Assembly: GCA_964589825.1 (NCBI GenBank)
Contig: CAZPUS010000015.1
Span: forward strand, 1-64,000
Origin: CAZPUS01 sp964589825
GTDB lineage: Bacteria; Fibrobacterota; Chitinivibrionia; Chitinivibrionales; WJKA01
Length of the DNA stretch: 64,000 nt
Direction: 5' to 3'
Positions 46,420 through 55,218 of this stretch are shown here, piece by piece; positions within the stretch are counted from its first letter, which is position 1, and every line of letters begins with the position of its first letter. The notes under the pieces are model-generated. The model saw only the letters and a program-made list of their open reading frames with translations, searched no databases and was not told the origin of the DNA. The position numbers and the translations under genes are program-made.

Positions 46420-48072
46420 ATGGTATCAGATACTGAAAAAACATGTCACAACGACAACGGAAACTCACGCCGCGATGTCGCTGCTGCCATGTGGATAGTG
46501 GCCTTACTTTTTTTATTCAACGCCCTGTTTTGGAATGGCGGGTACGTAATGACCACAGGGATACCACTTACGCTTGCGCGTAGCCTGGTGGAAGACGGTG
46601 ATATAGAGATACGGAATAACTGTTCGCCTCCGTTATGCAAATATCAGACAGCTGTGCAGCAATATAAGGGGAAGGTGTATTCTAAATTCCCACTGGCCAG
46701 AAGTCTTATCGTTGTTGCCTTTTATGCACCTGTATACTGGGGTATGCAGTTTATCGGGTATGTGATGCCCGGTTTTGTCGATGTCGATGCATTGCCGTAT
46801 GACTGGATAGTAAAAAATTGTGCAACATTTTTAAATATGCTTGCGACCGCACTGGCTGCGGGGTTGATTTTTTGCACGATTCGATGTTTGAAATACAGCA
46901 GGGCAGCGGCATTGTATGCGGCCTTTGTATACGGATGCGCCAGCGGGATGTTTTCATTTACCCGTTCCGTGCAGGTGGAACCGGTTACCGCGTTGTGCGT
47001 GGCAGTTATGATTCTTTTCTGGATTCATTCCGTAACTTCCGGCACGTATAGTAAAAGCCGGATTGCCTACGGGGCTCTTGCGGTTGGATGTGCATTATCG
47101 CCCCAGGTGGTTATTTTGTACGCAGCCTTTATGCTTACTGCGATTATTCGTATGAATTGGAAAGAAGTGATGGATGCGGCAATACTATTCGGGGTGTTGA
47201 CAATTACGTTTCTTTTGTATAATTATGCCCGGTTTCACGATGTTTTTGATTTTGGCTATTCATCGGGCGAACAACAGCATGGGTTTACGGCGGTGTTTCT
47301 GGCAGCGGGCGCAGCTGCCGTTCTGGCACTATTCATGAAGTACGCCCGGGGAAGGCTTGTCCGGGAGAAAACAGTCTGGCGGCTGACGCTGGTTTTTTCG
47401 GCCGTACTAATGTGTGCAGCCGGTATAGAGCGTCCATGGGCAATGTACGGATATTTTATAAGTCCCACCCACGGGATTTTCGTCTATTCGATCCCATTTA
47501 TCCTGGCAGTGGCGGCATTGTGGCGATTACGCACAAAAAATCCCCGTGTGGCCTTGCATATTGCGATACCGTTAACGGTCTTTCTGGCATATTGTGTATA
47601 TCACGGTATGGATAAAAGTTTTATTCTAACCAGGTATGCAGCTGCGGTATTTCCCCTGTTTGCATTACTTTCGGGATTATTTATCGATTTATTCCGTAAT
47701 CGTATACTCCCGATTTTTCTGGCGCTTGCCGGTTTTCTTGTTCAGATGCTCATCACTGTTGATAATGTATACAACGCAACGTTCTGGAGCAGGGCCGGTT
47801 CCGGCTCCGGCGTGCCGCCGGTACCGGAGCGTTTTTCGATGATGTATTCACTTATTCTTTACAAAATGCGCCAATTGCTCTATTTCGTGCCGCGTATTCC
47901 CGATTTTTTATTGCATTCCGATGCATATGAAGGATCGTATTTTTTCAATTCGTACTGGTTTGTAGTTTATAGACAGGAGTTGCCGAGCTGGGTGATAGCA
48001 GCAGGAGTGGGTGCTCTGGCCATAGGATGCATGGTGAGTGCAAAGAAGCTTGTGCATTCGCTTCGGGGATGA
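46420..48072 (+). CDS. Polytopic membrane protein, GT-C/PMT-like
   Basis: A 550-aa inner-membrane protein with about 12 hydrophobic segments. The first periplasmic loop has LARSLVEDGDIEI, acidic as in GT-C glycosyltransferases, followed by KGKVYSKFPLARSLIVVAFYAP, the YSKFPLGxSL-type block seen in bacterial dolichyl-phosphate-mannose-like transferases. The last 130 residues, with many aromatic residues, face the periplasm. It probably moves a sugar from a polyprenyl carrier. I prefer ATG 46420 to the earlier in-frame ATG 46324, which lies inside the ATPase gene. It sits between an ABC importer and a second binding protein, an odd place for a glycosyltransferase. Confidence 0.72.
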   Translation: MVSDTEKTCHNDNGNSRRDVAAAMWIVALLFLFNALFWNGGYVMTTGIPLTLARSLVEDGDIEIRNNCSPPLCKYQTAVQQYKGKVYSKFPLARSLIVVAFYAPVYWGMQFIGYVMPGFVDVDALPYDWIVKNCATFLNMLATALAAGLIFCTIRCLKYSRAAALYAAFVYGCASGMFSFTRSVQVEPVTALCVAVMILFWIHSVTSGTYSKSRIAYGALAVGCALSPQVVILYAAFMLTAIIRMNWKEVMDAAILFGVLTITFLLYNYARFHDVFDFGYSSGEQQHGFTAVFLAAGAAAVLALFMKYARGRLVREKTVWRLTLVFSAVLMCAAGIERPWAMYGYFISPTHGIFVYSIPFILAVAALWRLRTKNPRVALHIAIPLTVFLAYCVYHGMDKSFILTRYAAAVFPLFALLSGLFIDLFRNRILPIFLALAGFLVQMLITVDNVYNATFWSRAGSGSGVPPVPERFSMMYSLILYKMRQLLYFVPRIPDFLLHSDAYEGSYFFNSYWFVVYRQELPSWVIAAGVGALAIGCMVSAKKLVHSLRG

Positions 48073-48131
48073 GAAAGGGTTTACAAGTGTTTGTCTCATC
48101 AAACGGATAATTGTGCGGATACTTATGAACC

Positions 48132-48149
48132 GGCTCTTTTTTAAGAGCC
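48132..48149 (+). terminator. Weak terminator-like hairpin
   Basis: GGCTCTT-TTTT-AAGAGCC is a perfect 7-bp stem, 60 bases after the membrane-protein stop. The T run comes only 11 bases later, so termination is uncertain. A TATAAT-like box follows (48175) before the next gene. Confidence 0.4.
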
Positions 48150-48228
48150 ACATCACTTATTTTTTTGTCCGTTGTATAATTTAGATGAAAATAAATCCAC
48201 ACGGTTCAGGCAAAACAGAGGAGATGGC

Positions 48229-50040
48229 ATGAATATAACCTCAGCAGAAAGACCGGCTACTGTATGGATACTGGTCGCAGTTGTCGCAGTGATTCAGTTT
48301 GTAATGATTTTTACGGGATGCGAATCAGGGATCGATCACGAACGCATCGATTGTACCGATTGTACGGTATATAACGGTACAGAGCCAACAACAGCCGGAA
48401 GTGCAAAAGGCTCCTCGCACAGTGAAGGAAGTTACGGAGGGACTCTCCACCTGCCATGGCACGGGACTATACCTCTGCATCCTTACAGCAGGTTCAGAAC
48501 AACGCATTCGATCGATGTCTCTGGTCTGATGTATGAGGGGCTGACCGGAATAGATCCAGTCACCCGCAATGCGGTTGCACATTGTGCCGATAGATGGAGT
48601 GTGTCAGAGGACAGCCTGCAATGGACATTCCATCTGAAAAAGGACTTACTGTGGTCCGACACCACTGCGCTGAGTGCGTTCGACGTGGTCTATACCTATA
48701 CCCATTTTGTATGCAACAGCCGCAAGAGCCCTGCATCACCATGGAGACGGATATATACGTTTGGCGATACCTGTATTACCGTGCAGGCAGTCGATTCGCA
48801 TACGGTGGTGTTCAGGCTGCCATTTCCTATTGCGTCCTTTGCGCGTATGGCGTCCTTCCCCATACTACCACGGCACGAATACTCACAACGGGAAAGCACT
48901 TCATCAGGGGTGTCTTTGCCGCTTCCTTCGGTAGGGAGCGGACCATTTTTGCTTCGTGCATACGTACCCGATGTAAAAGCGATTTTTGTGCGTAATCCTC
49001 TCTATTTTAAAAAAGATTCAAACGGAAAGAAACTGCCCTACCTCGATTCGGTGGTATATATGTATACGCAATCAAGATATACCCCGTATCATGCATTTTT
49101 AGAACACGATCTCGATTATCTCGCGGCAGGACCGGATCTTTTCGATACCCTGACGCAATCTGCTGCCCAGGAAGGGTTTTCGGTCTATACCTGGCCCTGC
49201 AGTAAAAAGGTCAATTATCTGATTTTTAATCAGTCCCTGACCCTGGGGAATCATGAAAAAACGAATAGAGACAGTTCTCGGATGACGTCTTTGTTACGGA
49301 TGCAACAATTCCGGCAGGCGCTGGCGCATTGCGTTGACGTGTCAAGATATATCGATTCCGCCTATAGCGGGAAGGCAGTACTGCAGCGTTTTTTTGTTGC
49401 ACAGGACTCGAATGCACTTTTGCACAACCCGCAGTATCGATATAGTCTTTCCCGCGCACGGCAACTGCTCGATGGACTGGGACTGAAGGATTCGGACAAT
49501 GACGGAGTCCGTGAAGATACTGCCGGTGTTGCGTTATCGTTAAAACTGTATACAAATAGTGAGAATACCGCACGCCGGCGCATGGCGCGTAATGTGTGCG
49601 AACGCATGCAAAAATGCGGGATCGATGCACAATGCAGCTATATACCCTTTTCACAGCTGAGGATGTTTCTTGCGGATTCATCGTTTTTATGGCACGCGGC
49701 GATTACAGGATTCACCCGACCTGCAGCGGCTGAATTTTCCAAAGCCTTATGGGGAGGAAAAGAAGGTGTCGGTTTCCCTGGTGTTGTCTATGACGGCAAA
49801 AAGGGCGATATACAGTGCCCGGATGCGGAGTCCCTTTTTGTCGAAGCGTTACAAACGAAATCTCCACAAAAAAGAGCCGCATTGCTGCAGCGGATCGAAT
49901 CATGTCTGATCGATAAGGCAGCGTTGGTCACTCTGCCTGCACCGCAGCAGTATCTTTGTATCGATAAAAGGTTAAAGAACGTGACACCTTCATTCCGGGG
50001 CGGGCTGCTGCATAATATCGAGTGGATTTATGAGGAGTGA
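48229..50040 (+). CDS. ABC transporter substrate-binding protein, family 5, probable lipoprotein
   Basis: A second SBP_bac_5 protein, 603 aa. ATG 48229 follows GAGGAGATGG; the earlier in-frame ATG lacks a site. The N-terminal hydrophobic stretch ends in IFTGC (Cys about 30), a near lipobox, so it is probably lipid-anchored. Family blocks: DVSGLMYEGLTGIDP, QWTFHLKKDLLWSD, FDVVYTYTHF, SGPFLLRAYVP, and LRMQQFRQALAHCVDVSRYID. An EF-hand-like GLKDSDNDGVREDTAG occurs near residue 420, as in other long members. No permease follows, so it may serve the importer encoded 4-9 kb upstream. Confidence 0.88.
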   Translation: MNITSAERPATVWILVAVVAVIQFVMIFTGCESGIDHERIDCTDCTVYNGTEPTTAGSAKGSSHSEGSYGGTLHLPWHGTIPLHPYSRFRTTHSIDVSGLMYEGLTGIDPVTRNAVAHCADRWSVSEDSLQWTFHLKKDLLWSDTTALSAFDVVYTYTHFVCNSRKSPASPWRRIYTFGDTCITVQAVDSHTVVFRLPFPIASFARMASFPILPRHEYSQRESTSSGVSLPLPSVGSGPFLLRAYVPDVKAIFVRNPLYFKKDSNGKKLPYLDSVVYMYTQSRYTPYHAFLEHDLDYLAAGPDLFDTLTQSAAQEGFSVYTWPCSKKVNYLIFNQSLTLGNHEKTNRDSSRMTSLLRMQQFRQALAHCVDVSRYIDSAYSGKAVLQRFFVAQDSNALLHNPQYRYSLSRARQLLDGLGLKDSDNDGVREDTAGVALSLKLYTNSENTARRRMARNVCERMQKCGIDAQCSYIPFSQLRMFLADSSFLWHAAITGFTRPAAAEFSKALWGGKEGVGFPGVVYDGKKGDIQCPDAESLFVEALQTKSPQKRAALLQRIESCLIDKAALVTLPAPQQYLCIDKRLKNVTPSFRGGLLHNIEWIYEE

Positions 50041-50274
50041 TTTTGTGCAGAACTGATCGGTATGGTGCATAAAATCCCCTGCTATCCGCTATGCTGCTGT
50101 ATAAAGAGCTCTGTTATTATTGTCCCGAATTCATTGTGAAGAGCCGATTCCTTCTATATATCCACCTTTATCAGCTCTGGGCACCTGAGTATCAATATCC
50201 GTGCAATAAACCTGGGCCAATGTGCTATGCACAATGTAGTATCGCTTTGCGTTTTGCTTGTAAACCTGAATGGT

Positions 50275-50419
50275 GCGATTTTATTTGCGAACTCTGCTGC
50301 AATCCGCACTACGCTTATATTCTTGAAACCCATGAGACAACCAACAAGGTTGTCCATAATTTACGAGTACAGAATAGCAGCACGGCTCACCGCAGCTTTC
50401 ATTAAAACAATTGCTCAAA
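50275..50419. repeat. Dispersed near-palindromic repeat, copy B
   Basis: Full-length copy: left arm GCGATTTTATTTGCGAACTC and TGCTGCAATCCGCACTACGC, central hairpin GACAACC-AACAA-GGTTGTC (50336-50354), right arm AATAGCAGCACGGCTCACCG and CAGCTTTCATTAAAACAATTGCTCAAAT. The frames predicted across it have no ribosome site and are not genes. The rest of 50041-50595 shows no other feature. Confidence 0.75.
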
Positions 50420-50595
50420 TCAGATGTAAAATAAATCGACACCGAGCAGGAATAGCTTACACAGGTTGAGTGGTATATGAAGACTTTTTTATATGCATTA
50501 ACATAAAATGTCAAGTGAAAAGTTGTCATATCTTATAAGAAAATATCTGAGATCCGACATATCAAAACAATCGATTACACACGGAGTGGATTATA

Positions 50596-50611
50596 TGGCA
50601 TAATAATTGCA
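50596..50611 (+). promoter_or_regulatory. Predicted sigma-54 promoter of the exopolysaccharide locus
   Basis: TGGCATAATAATTGCA has GG and GC exactly 10 bases apart and full -24/-12 contexts. It shares TGGCATA and TTGCA with the promoter at position 41 before the PEP-CTERM gene. It lies 229 bases before the TPR lipoprotein start. The AT-rich region upstream (50480-50590) could hold activator sites. Confidence 0.75.
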
Positions 50612-50839
50612 TTTGTTGCATAAAGTTACAGTATAACAGGAAAAGAGTTGGCAAAAGCCTGTTAAAAATTCAAAATAGGTGTCAGGGATTTGATCGACCG
50701 CACGCATAATTCTGTGGTGGGAGGCTGTGATTGCTATTTATTATCACCGATAGGGTGCAGTGTACCACTGAGCATCCGCAACCGTAATAAAACGACACAG
50801 GTGAAATATCATTGGTTTTTTACCGGGGCCGGCAGTTGG

Positions 50840-52999
50840 ATGGAAAATGCAAGGTTGTGTAATACATATTCATGTCTAAAATATATACTCCTTTCCCTTT
50901 TATTTTTTTCTGCAGGCTGTAGTAACAAATTCAGCTATCTGAATGCACGCGAATGTTATCAAAAAGGAGAACAGATGCAGTCGCAGAGACAAACCCAAAA
51001 GGCGTATTCATTTTTTGCTGCTGCAGCCGACAAAGCTGAAAAAGGCGAATATCACTGGGCGGCGGCGCAAATAGCCCCCCATGCAAATGCTGCGTTGTTT
51101 CATACAAAATCGGCCTGGTCAGCCGGAATGCGTACATACCCGGTTTTGTACAACTATTTACGGTTAGCCTTTTTCACCGATTCCGCTCAGATTCGTGAAA
51201 AGGGATTGGAAATGTATGCACAGTTGCCCGACAGTTTGAAAAATGAACTCATGCGGGCAAAGATTCTGTATCTTACCGGCGATCTCGAAGCTTGTCTCAA
51301 CGCCTATATCAGGCAATTTCACGCGGATCCTTCATCCGAACTCGGTCTGACAATTGCCCGGGTTTATGTAAAAAAAGGTGACCTGATGGGAGCACGTTCG
51401 TTTCTTGTTGACAATTGCATGAGTACCCGTACCTCACCGCAAAGTATATCTCTTCTTGCGTCATTGTATGCACGGGAGTATATGGTAGATAGTGTAAGGT
51501 GGGTGTTTAAAACCGCATCACGGTTTCCCGACCGCATTTATTCTCCCGGGATTCGGCTTGCACATGCTCATTTTTCTCTCCTTTCTGGTTCATATGACGA
51601 CGCCCATGAGCTTTTGCGCGAGCTTTATTACAAACCGAACGCTCGTTTGGATAATGCAATAACGCTTGGGGCAGCACTATCTCTGGGATATCTTTATTCC
51701 CTAAATGGAGATAGCGAAAAACTGAAACAATTGTCCAGGCAAATGGAAACAAAAGGCGGAAATGCCAGGTACATAAAGGGTACCGGCTGCTTTTTCGATC
51801 TTCTTCAACAACCCCGAAGCGAAAATGACAGTATTATGGAAATGGTGCATCAATGTGATTCGCTTCTTCCTTCGCACGATTTAGGCACACTCATGCTGGC
51901 ACACCTTTGTGCAGAGAAGAATGAATACGCTGAGGCTGTAAAATATTTCGACAGGCTCTCTTCGTTAATCAAACATTCGCCCGGTGTGGTGGTCGCGCGT
52001 GCCCGTGCAACCGCAGCACTGGGGGTGCCACAGAAAGCTATCGCGATCCTGGAACATATGCATCGAAAGAATGTGGCATCGAGAAGGTCTCTGGAATTGT
52101 ATCGAAACATCGCTCTTACGCTCGATTATCTGAACAGGGCTGATATGGCACAGGATGCGTTGGAGCAAAGGTATCCCCGGGATACAAGGGTAATATGGAA
52201 TAGGGCGATGATTGCTTTGAAAAAGCACGAATTTGATACCGCATTTTCTGTATTTACTCGTCTGGTAAATATATATCCTCAAACAGCCCGTTTTCGAGTT
52301 GCAGCCATGAGAGCGGCGTTGCTGAATGGTGATACACGTTCCGTTATGCAGCTTTACAAAAACAGGTCGGCTGACAATGCACACATCTCTATTATCGCTG
52401 CTGACGCTGCGCTTAAAGAAGGGGATCCGGCGCATGCACATTCTATTTACGTCGCCGGGATGGAAAAAAATGAAAGCCCGCAAGTTGCAATGGCATATGC
52501 CCGGTTTTTGCTCGAAGAGAAAAAAGACTTTTCAGCCGCGGCATCCGTATACAGAGACGTACTTAAGAGACATGGAAAAAGAATAAAAGAGGATACACTT
52601 GGTACTGTCCATTTATTCAACAATCTTGCCTGGACTCTGCTGCATCAGGAAACACCGGATATGGATCTGGCATTAAAAGCAGCCACGCATGCATATTCCC
52701 GCGCTCAGCACAATGTCCATGTTGTAGATACCTATGCAGAGGCTTTGATACGCAGCAAAAACTATTCTGAGTGTATATCTGTGCTAAAGGATTCCGAACT
52801 TACCGAAAAGGAGCCAAAACTGCGGTATCAGCTGGCTCGTGCATATGAGAAAAAAGGTGAAAAGAAAAACGCATTGCATGCATATAGAAATGCATTGTTT
52901 TCATCAGAGAGCGATAGCACTGTGTTGAAGACCGATTCACTTGCATATATGATAGATATGCGTACAGAAGCGCTATTGAAAAAGCAGAGAACAAAATAG
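50840..52999 (+). CDS. TPR-repeat lipoprotein
   Basis: A 719-aa protein. ATG 50840 is followed by a lipoprotein signal (LLSLLFFSAGC, Cys27). A TTG 50 codons earlier would put the signal sequence inside the protein, so I reject it. The rest is helical repeats of TPR type (for example ALTLDYLNRADMAQDALEQR, ARAYEKKGEKKNALHAYRNAL), probably more than ten. TPR lipoproteins (PrsT) are regular members of exosortase/PEP-CTERM exopolysaccharide loci; this may be the counterpart, although overall similarity cannot be measured here. It is the first gene after the sigma-54 promoter. Location: periplasmic face of a membrane, acting as an assembly scaffold for polymer export. Confidence 0.8.
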   Translation: MENARLCNTYSCLKYILLSLLFFSAGCSNKFSYLNARECYQKGEQMQSQRQTQKAYSFFAAAADKAEKGEYHWAAAQIAPHANAALFHTKSAWSAGMRTYPVLYNYLRLAFFTDSAQIREKGLEMYAQLPDSLKNELMRAKILYLTGDLEACLNAYIRQFHADPSSELGLTIARVYVKKGDLMGARSFLVDNCMSTRTSPQSISLLASLYAREYMVDSVRWVFKTASRFPDRIYSPGIRLAHAHFSLLSGSYDDAHELLRELYYKPNARLDNAITLGAALSLGYLYSLNGDSEKLKQLSRQMETKGGNARYIKGTGCFFDLLQQPRSENDSIMEMVHQCDSLLPSHDLGTLMLAHLCAEKNEYAEAVKYFDRLSSLIKHSPGVVVARARATAALGVPQKAIAILEHMHRKNVASRRSLELYRNIALTLDYLNRADMAQDALEQRYPRDTRVIWNRAMIALKKHEFDTAFSVFTRLVNIYPQTARFRVAAMRAALLNGDTRSVMQLYKNRSADNAHISIIAADAALKEGDPAHAHSIYVAGMEKNESPQVAMAYARFLLEEKKDFSAAASVYRDVLKRHGKRIKEDTLGTVHLFNNLAWTLLHQETPDMDLALKAATHAYSRAQHNVHVVDTYAEALIRSKNYSECISVLKDSELTEKEPKLRYQLARAYEKKGEKKNALHAYRNALFSSESDSTVLKTDSLAYMIDMRTEALLKKQRTK

Positions 53000-53004
53000 G
53001 TGAT

Positions 53005-53508
53005 TTGTCTGAAACACGGTCAGTGAATGGTGTATATGATGCTTGTTTTATTGAATCGAAAAGTGAATTCAGGATGTTTCTTGCTCAGGATATTTTTCAT
53101 GCAGCATTGGTAAGAGAACAGAAACGGCTCTGTCGATTCGAGGCCGATTTTGCGTTGGTACGTATTGATATTCGTCCATTGTATCATGAAAAAAACTCAT
53201 CACATTTGGTTGCAAAGTTAAGACGCACCCATATTCAAAAAAAGGCGATAGGTGCAGTTGTAAAAGCAACGCGCGACATCGATATAAAAGGCTGGTATAA
53301 AAAAAGCGAAATTATAGGAGTATTGTTTACAGAGATAGTATCGTGCCATGAAAAGGTACTCGTGTCAAAGGTGAAAAACTCATTATCCGACTCTTTTGGC
53401 GAAAACAAAGCAACAGCGGTGACTATGTCGTGGAATTTTTTCAGCGGGAATGAGAAAACGCGCAACAGTCAATTTGACATTGATTATAACAAAGAGTCGG
53501 CAGGTTGA
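53005..53508 (+). CDS. Standalone degenerate GGDEF-like protein
   Basis: About 167 aa, five bases after the TPR gene. The start is uncertain: TTG 53005 lies very close to AGGTGA; GTG 53023 is another choice. The fold pattern (FRMFLAQDIFHAALVREQKRLCRFEADFALVRIDI, in parts, then VVKATRDIDIKGWYKKSEIIGVLFTEI) matches the domain fused to the next sugar transferase, and both resemble a nucleotide-cyclase/GGDEF fold that has lost the GG(D/E)EF catalytic loop. It therefore cannot make c-di-GMP by the usual chemistry. It may bind a ligand or regulate the transferase. Confidence 0.7.
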   Translation: MSETRSVNGVYDACFIESKSEFRMFLAQDIFHAALVREQKRLCRFEADFALVRIDIRPLYHEKNSSHLVAKLRRTHIQKKAIGAVVKATRDIDIKGWYKKSEIIGVLFTEIVSCHEKVLVSKVKNSLSDSFGENKATAVTMSWNFFSGNEKTRNSQFDIDYNKESAG

Positions 53509-53747
53509 TTTTTTTTGGACAGGCATCTTGTCCCTTTTGCTATCAGACAGAATGCTAAGAGAAAGGAAGCGGTGCTGAAAACCAATACCGTGTACAGAGC
53601 ATTTTTACTTACACTATACTTACCAAAAAGTAACAGAAAACTAATAACACAGGTATTGAAAACCACCTATATTTGTCTTATCTTGTACAGACTGCTGGCA
53701 TTAGAGTCGTGAATACTTAGGCGGTGATGTTTTTTTGAAGGACCCTC

Positions 53748-53891
53748 ATGCAAGAACAGGAAAAGTCGGAGGAAAAATTAAAAGTACCGCCGACCACGGG
53801 GGAGGTGTATCCAAAGATAAAAAAGGAGCGTGCAGATGATAAAGACAGCGCAAGAGATTTTGCACAAAAAAGAGGAAACTCTGAATACTAA
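53748..53891 (+). CDS. Possible 47-aa charged small protein
   Basis: ATG 53748 follows GAAGGACCCTC. The 47 codons give a very charged peptide rich in Lys/Glu (EQEKSEEKLKVPP, KIKKERADDKDSARDF). Its end overlaps the sugar-transferase start by 56 bases in another frame, so it might couple translation. No homolog known to me. The 239 bp before it (53509-53747) hold only a weak hairpin (GGACA/TGTCC at 53517-53533). Confidence 0.4.
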   Translation: MQEQEKSEEKLKVPPTTGEVYPKIKKERADDKDSARDFAQKRGNSEY

Positions 53892-55062
53892 TCCAACGTT
53901 AATCGCACAAAAATCCCATTATACTGTACAGGCAGGGGACTGGATCTCGAGATTGGCAGATAATATCAATTTTTGTGATAAGGATCATTTCCTGCTTGAT
54001 TTTTCACGTGAATTGAAACGATGTGAACGCAGTACAGGGCAGTTTTTTCTCGTACTTATCGATATAACTTCGCTACTGCGTACCGAGAAAACAGAGCATC
54101 GACTTTACCGGATGTGTCGACGATTGTTACAATATCTGAATACCAATATGAGGGATGTTGACAATAAAGGTTGGTATAAAGAAGGGCGGATCATCGGGAT
54201 CGTGTGTCCCGGGGTTGGAGTAAACGGGAAAGACGCGGTGCTTGCCAAAATTAGAGATGCACGCATGAAAGCGTTTGGAGTAGAGAATGGCGAGCAGGTT
54301 GAGGTGGCAAGCAAAGCATTCCCCGGGGAGTTCAAAGATAACGAAACCGATCAGCGGATATCGATTCGTGGAGTAGATATCAATGTATACCTCGATCAGT
54401 TCGCCTCAAATAGACTGCGAAGACGTCTGCTTGCCGTAAAGAGGGCCCTTGACATAGTGGGAAGCATAACTGCGTTGCTTTTATTTTCCCCGGTGTTTAT
54501 AATTACCTCTCTTTGTATTAAAATAAGTTCAAAAGGACCTGTGTTTTACAGACAAAAAAGAGTGGGGCAGGGCGGCAGGACATTCAATATGCTCAAATTC
54601 CGCTCGATGTATGTTGATAACGATGAATCGATACATAAGGAATTCGTGACCCGGTATATAAAAAGTCAGATTAAAGAGGAAGATGCTGGTGAAGAAAATG
54701 CATGCGCCTTTAAGATGAAAAACGATCCGCGCGTCACGTCGGTTGGAAAGTTTATTCGGAAAACCAGCATTGATGAATTGCCACAGCTTTTCAACGTTCT
54801 TTGGGGAGAAATGTCGCTTGTCGGGCCCCGACCTCCGATCCCGTATGAAGTAGAAGAGTACCTGGCATGGCATACGAGAAGAGTCCTCGATATGAAGCCG
54901 GGCATCACATGCTTCTGGCAGGTAGAGGGGCGAAGTACCACAACATTTGAAACAATGGTTCGTATGGATATTCAGTATTCCAGAAAATGGTCCATATGGC
55001 TCGATCTTAAATTATTATTCCTGACCCCTGTCAGTGTAATAAAGACAAAAGGCGCGTGCTGA
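53836..55062 (+). CDS. Polyprenyl-phosphate sugar phosphotransferase with N-terminal GGDEF-like domain
   Basis: A 408-aa initiating enzyme: it transfers a sugar phosphate from a UDP-sugar to undecaprenyl phosphate at the inner membrane. ATG 53836 follows AAAAAGGAGCGTGCAG. Residues about 45-170 are the degenerate GGDEF-like domain (DVDNKGWYKEGRIIGIVCPG). One re-entrant membrane helix follows (ALDIVGSITALLLFSPVFII). Then comes the catalytic bac_transf domain: FYRQKRVGQGGRTFNMLKFRSM, KTSIDELPQLFNVLWGEMSLVGPRPP and MKPGITCFWQVEGRS, each split here only by length. The four extra membrane helices of WcaJ/WbaP are replaced by the soluble domain. It probably sets the first sugar of the polymer made by this locus. 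Confidence 0.92.
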   Translation: MIKTAQEILHKKEETLNTNPTLIAQKSHYTVQAGDWISRLADNINFCDKDHFLLDFSRELKRCERSTGQFFLVLIDITSLLRTEKTEHRLYRMCRRLLQYLNTNMRDVDNKGWYKEGRIIGIVCPGVGVNGKDAVLAKIRDARMKAFGVENGEQVEVASKAFPGEFKDNETDQRISIRGVDINVYLDQFASNRLRRRLLAVKRALDIVGSITALLLFSPVFIITSLCIKISSKGPVFYRQKRVGQGGRTFNMLKFRSMYVDNDESIHKEFVTRYIKSQIKEEDAGEENACAFKMKNDPRVTSVGKFIRKTSIDELPQLFNVLWGEMSLVGPRPPIPYEVEEYLAWHTRRVLDMKPGITCFWQVEGRSTTTFETMVRMDIQYSRKWSIWLDLKLLFLTPVSVIKTKGAC

Positions 55063-55218
55063 GCGTCATTTTGCAAAGAGAGGATTTGATTGTTTTAGCT
55101 GGCGTGTTATTAGTGAGGGCTTTTTTTCGGGTAAATAACGAACGAGAAACATCATATTAATTTCTCAACTTATTTACTGGTCGGTTATTATATCTGTCTA
55201 AAAGGAAGGAAGGGACGT

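Noticed and set aside
50091..50405. 104-codon Cys-rich frame
   Set aside because: It lies mostly inside repeat copy B, has no ribosome site and looks like translation of the repeat.
53515..53712. 65-codon TTG frame between the GGDEF-like gene and the sugar transferase
   Set aside because: Poor start, no ribosome site, no protein-like pattern.
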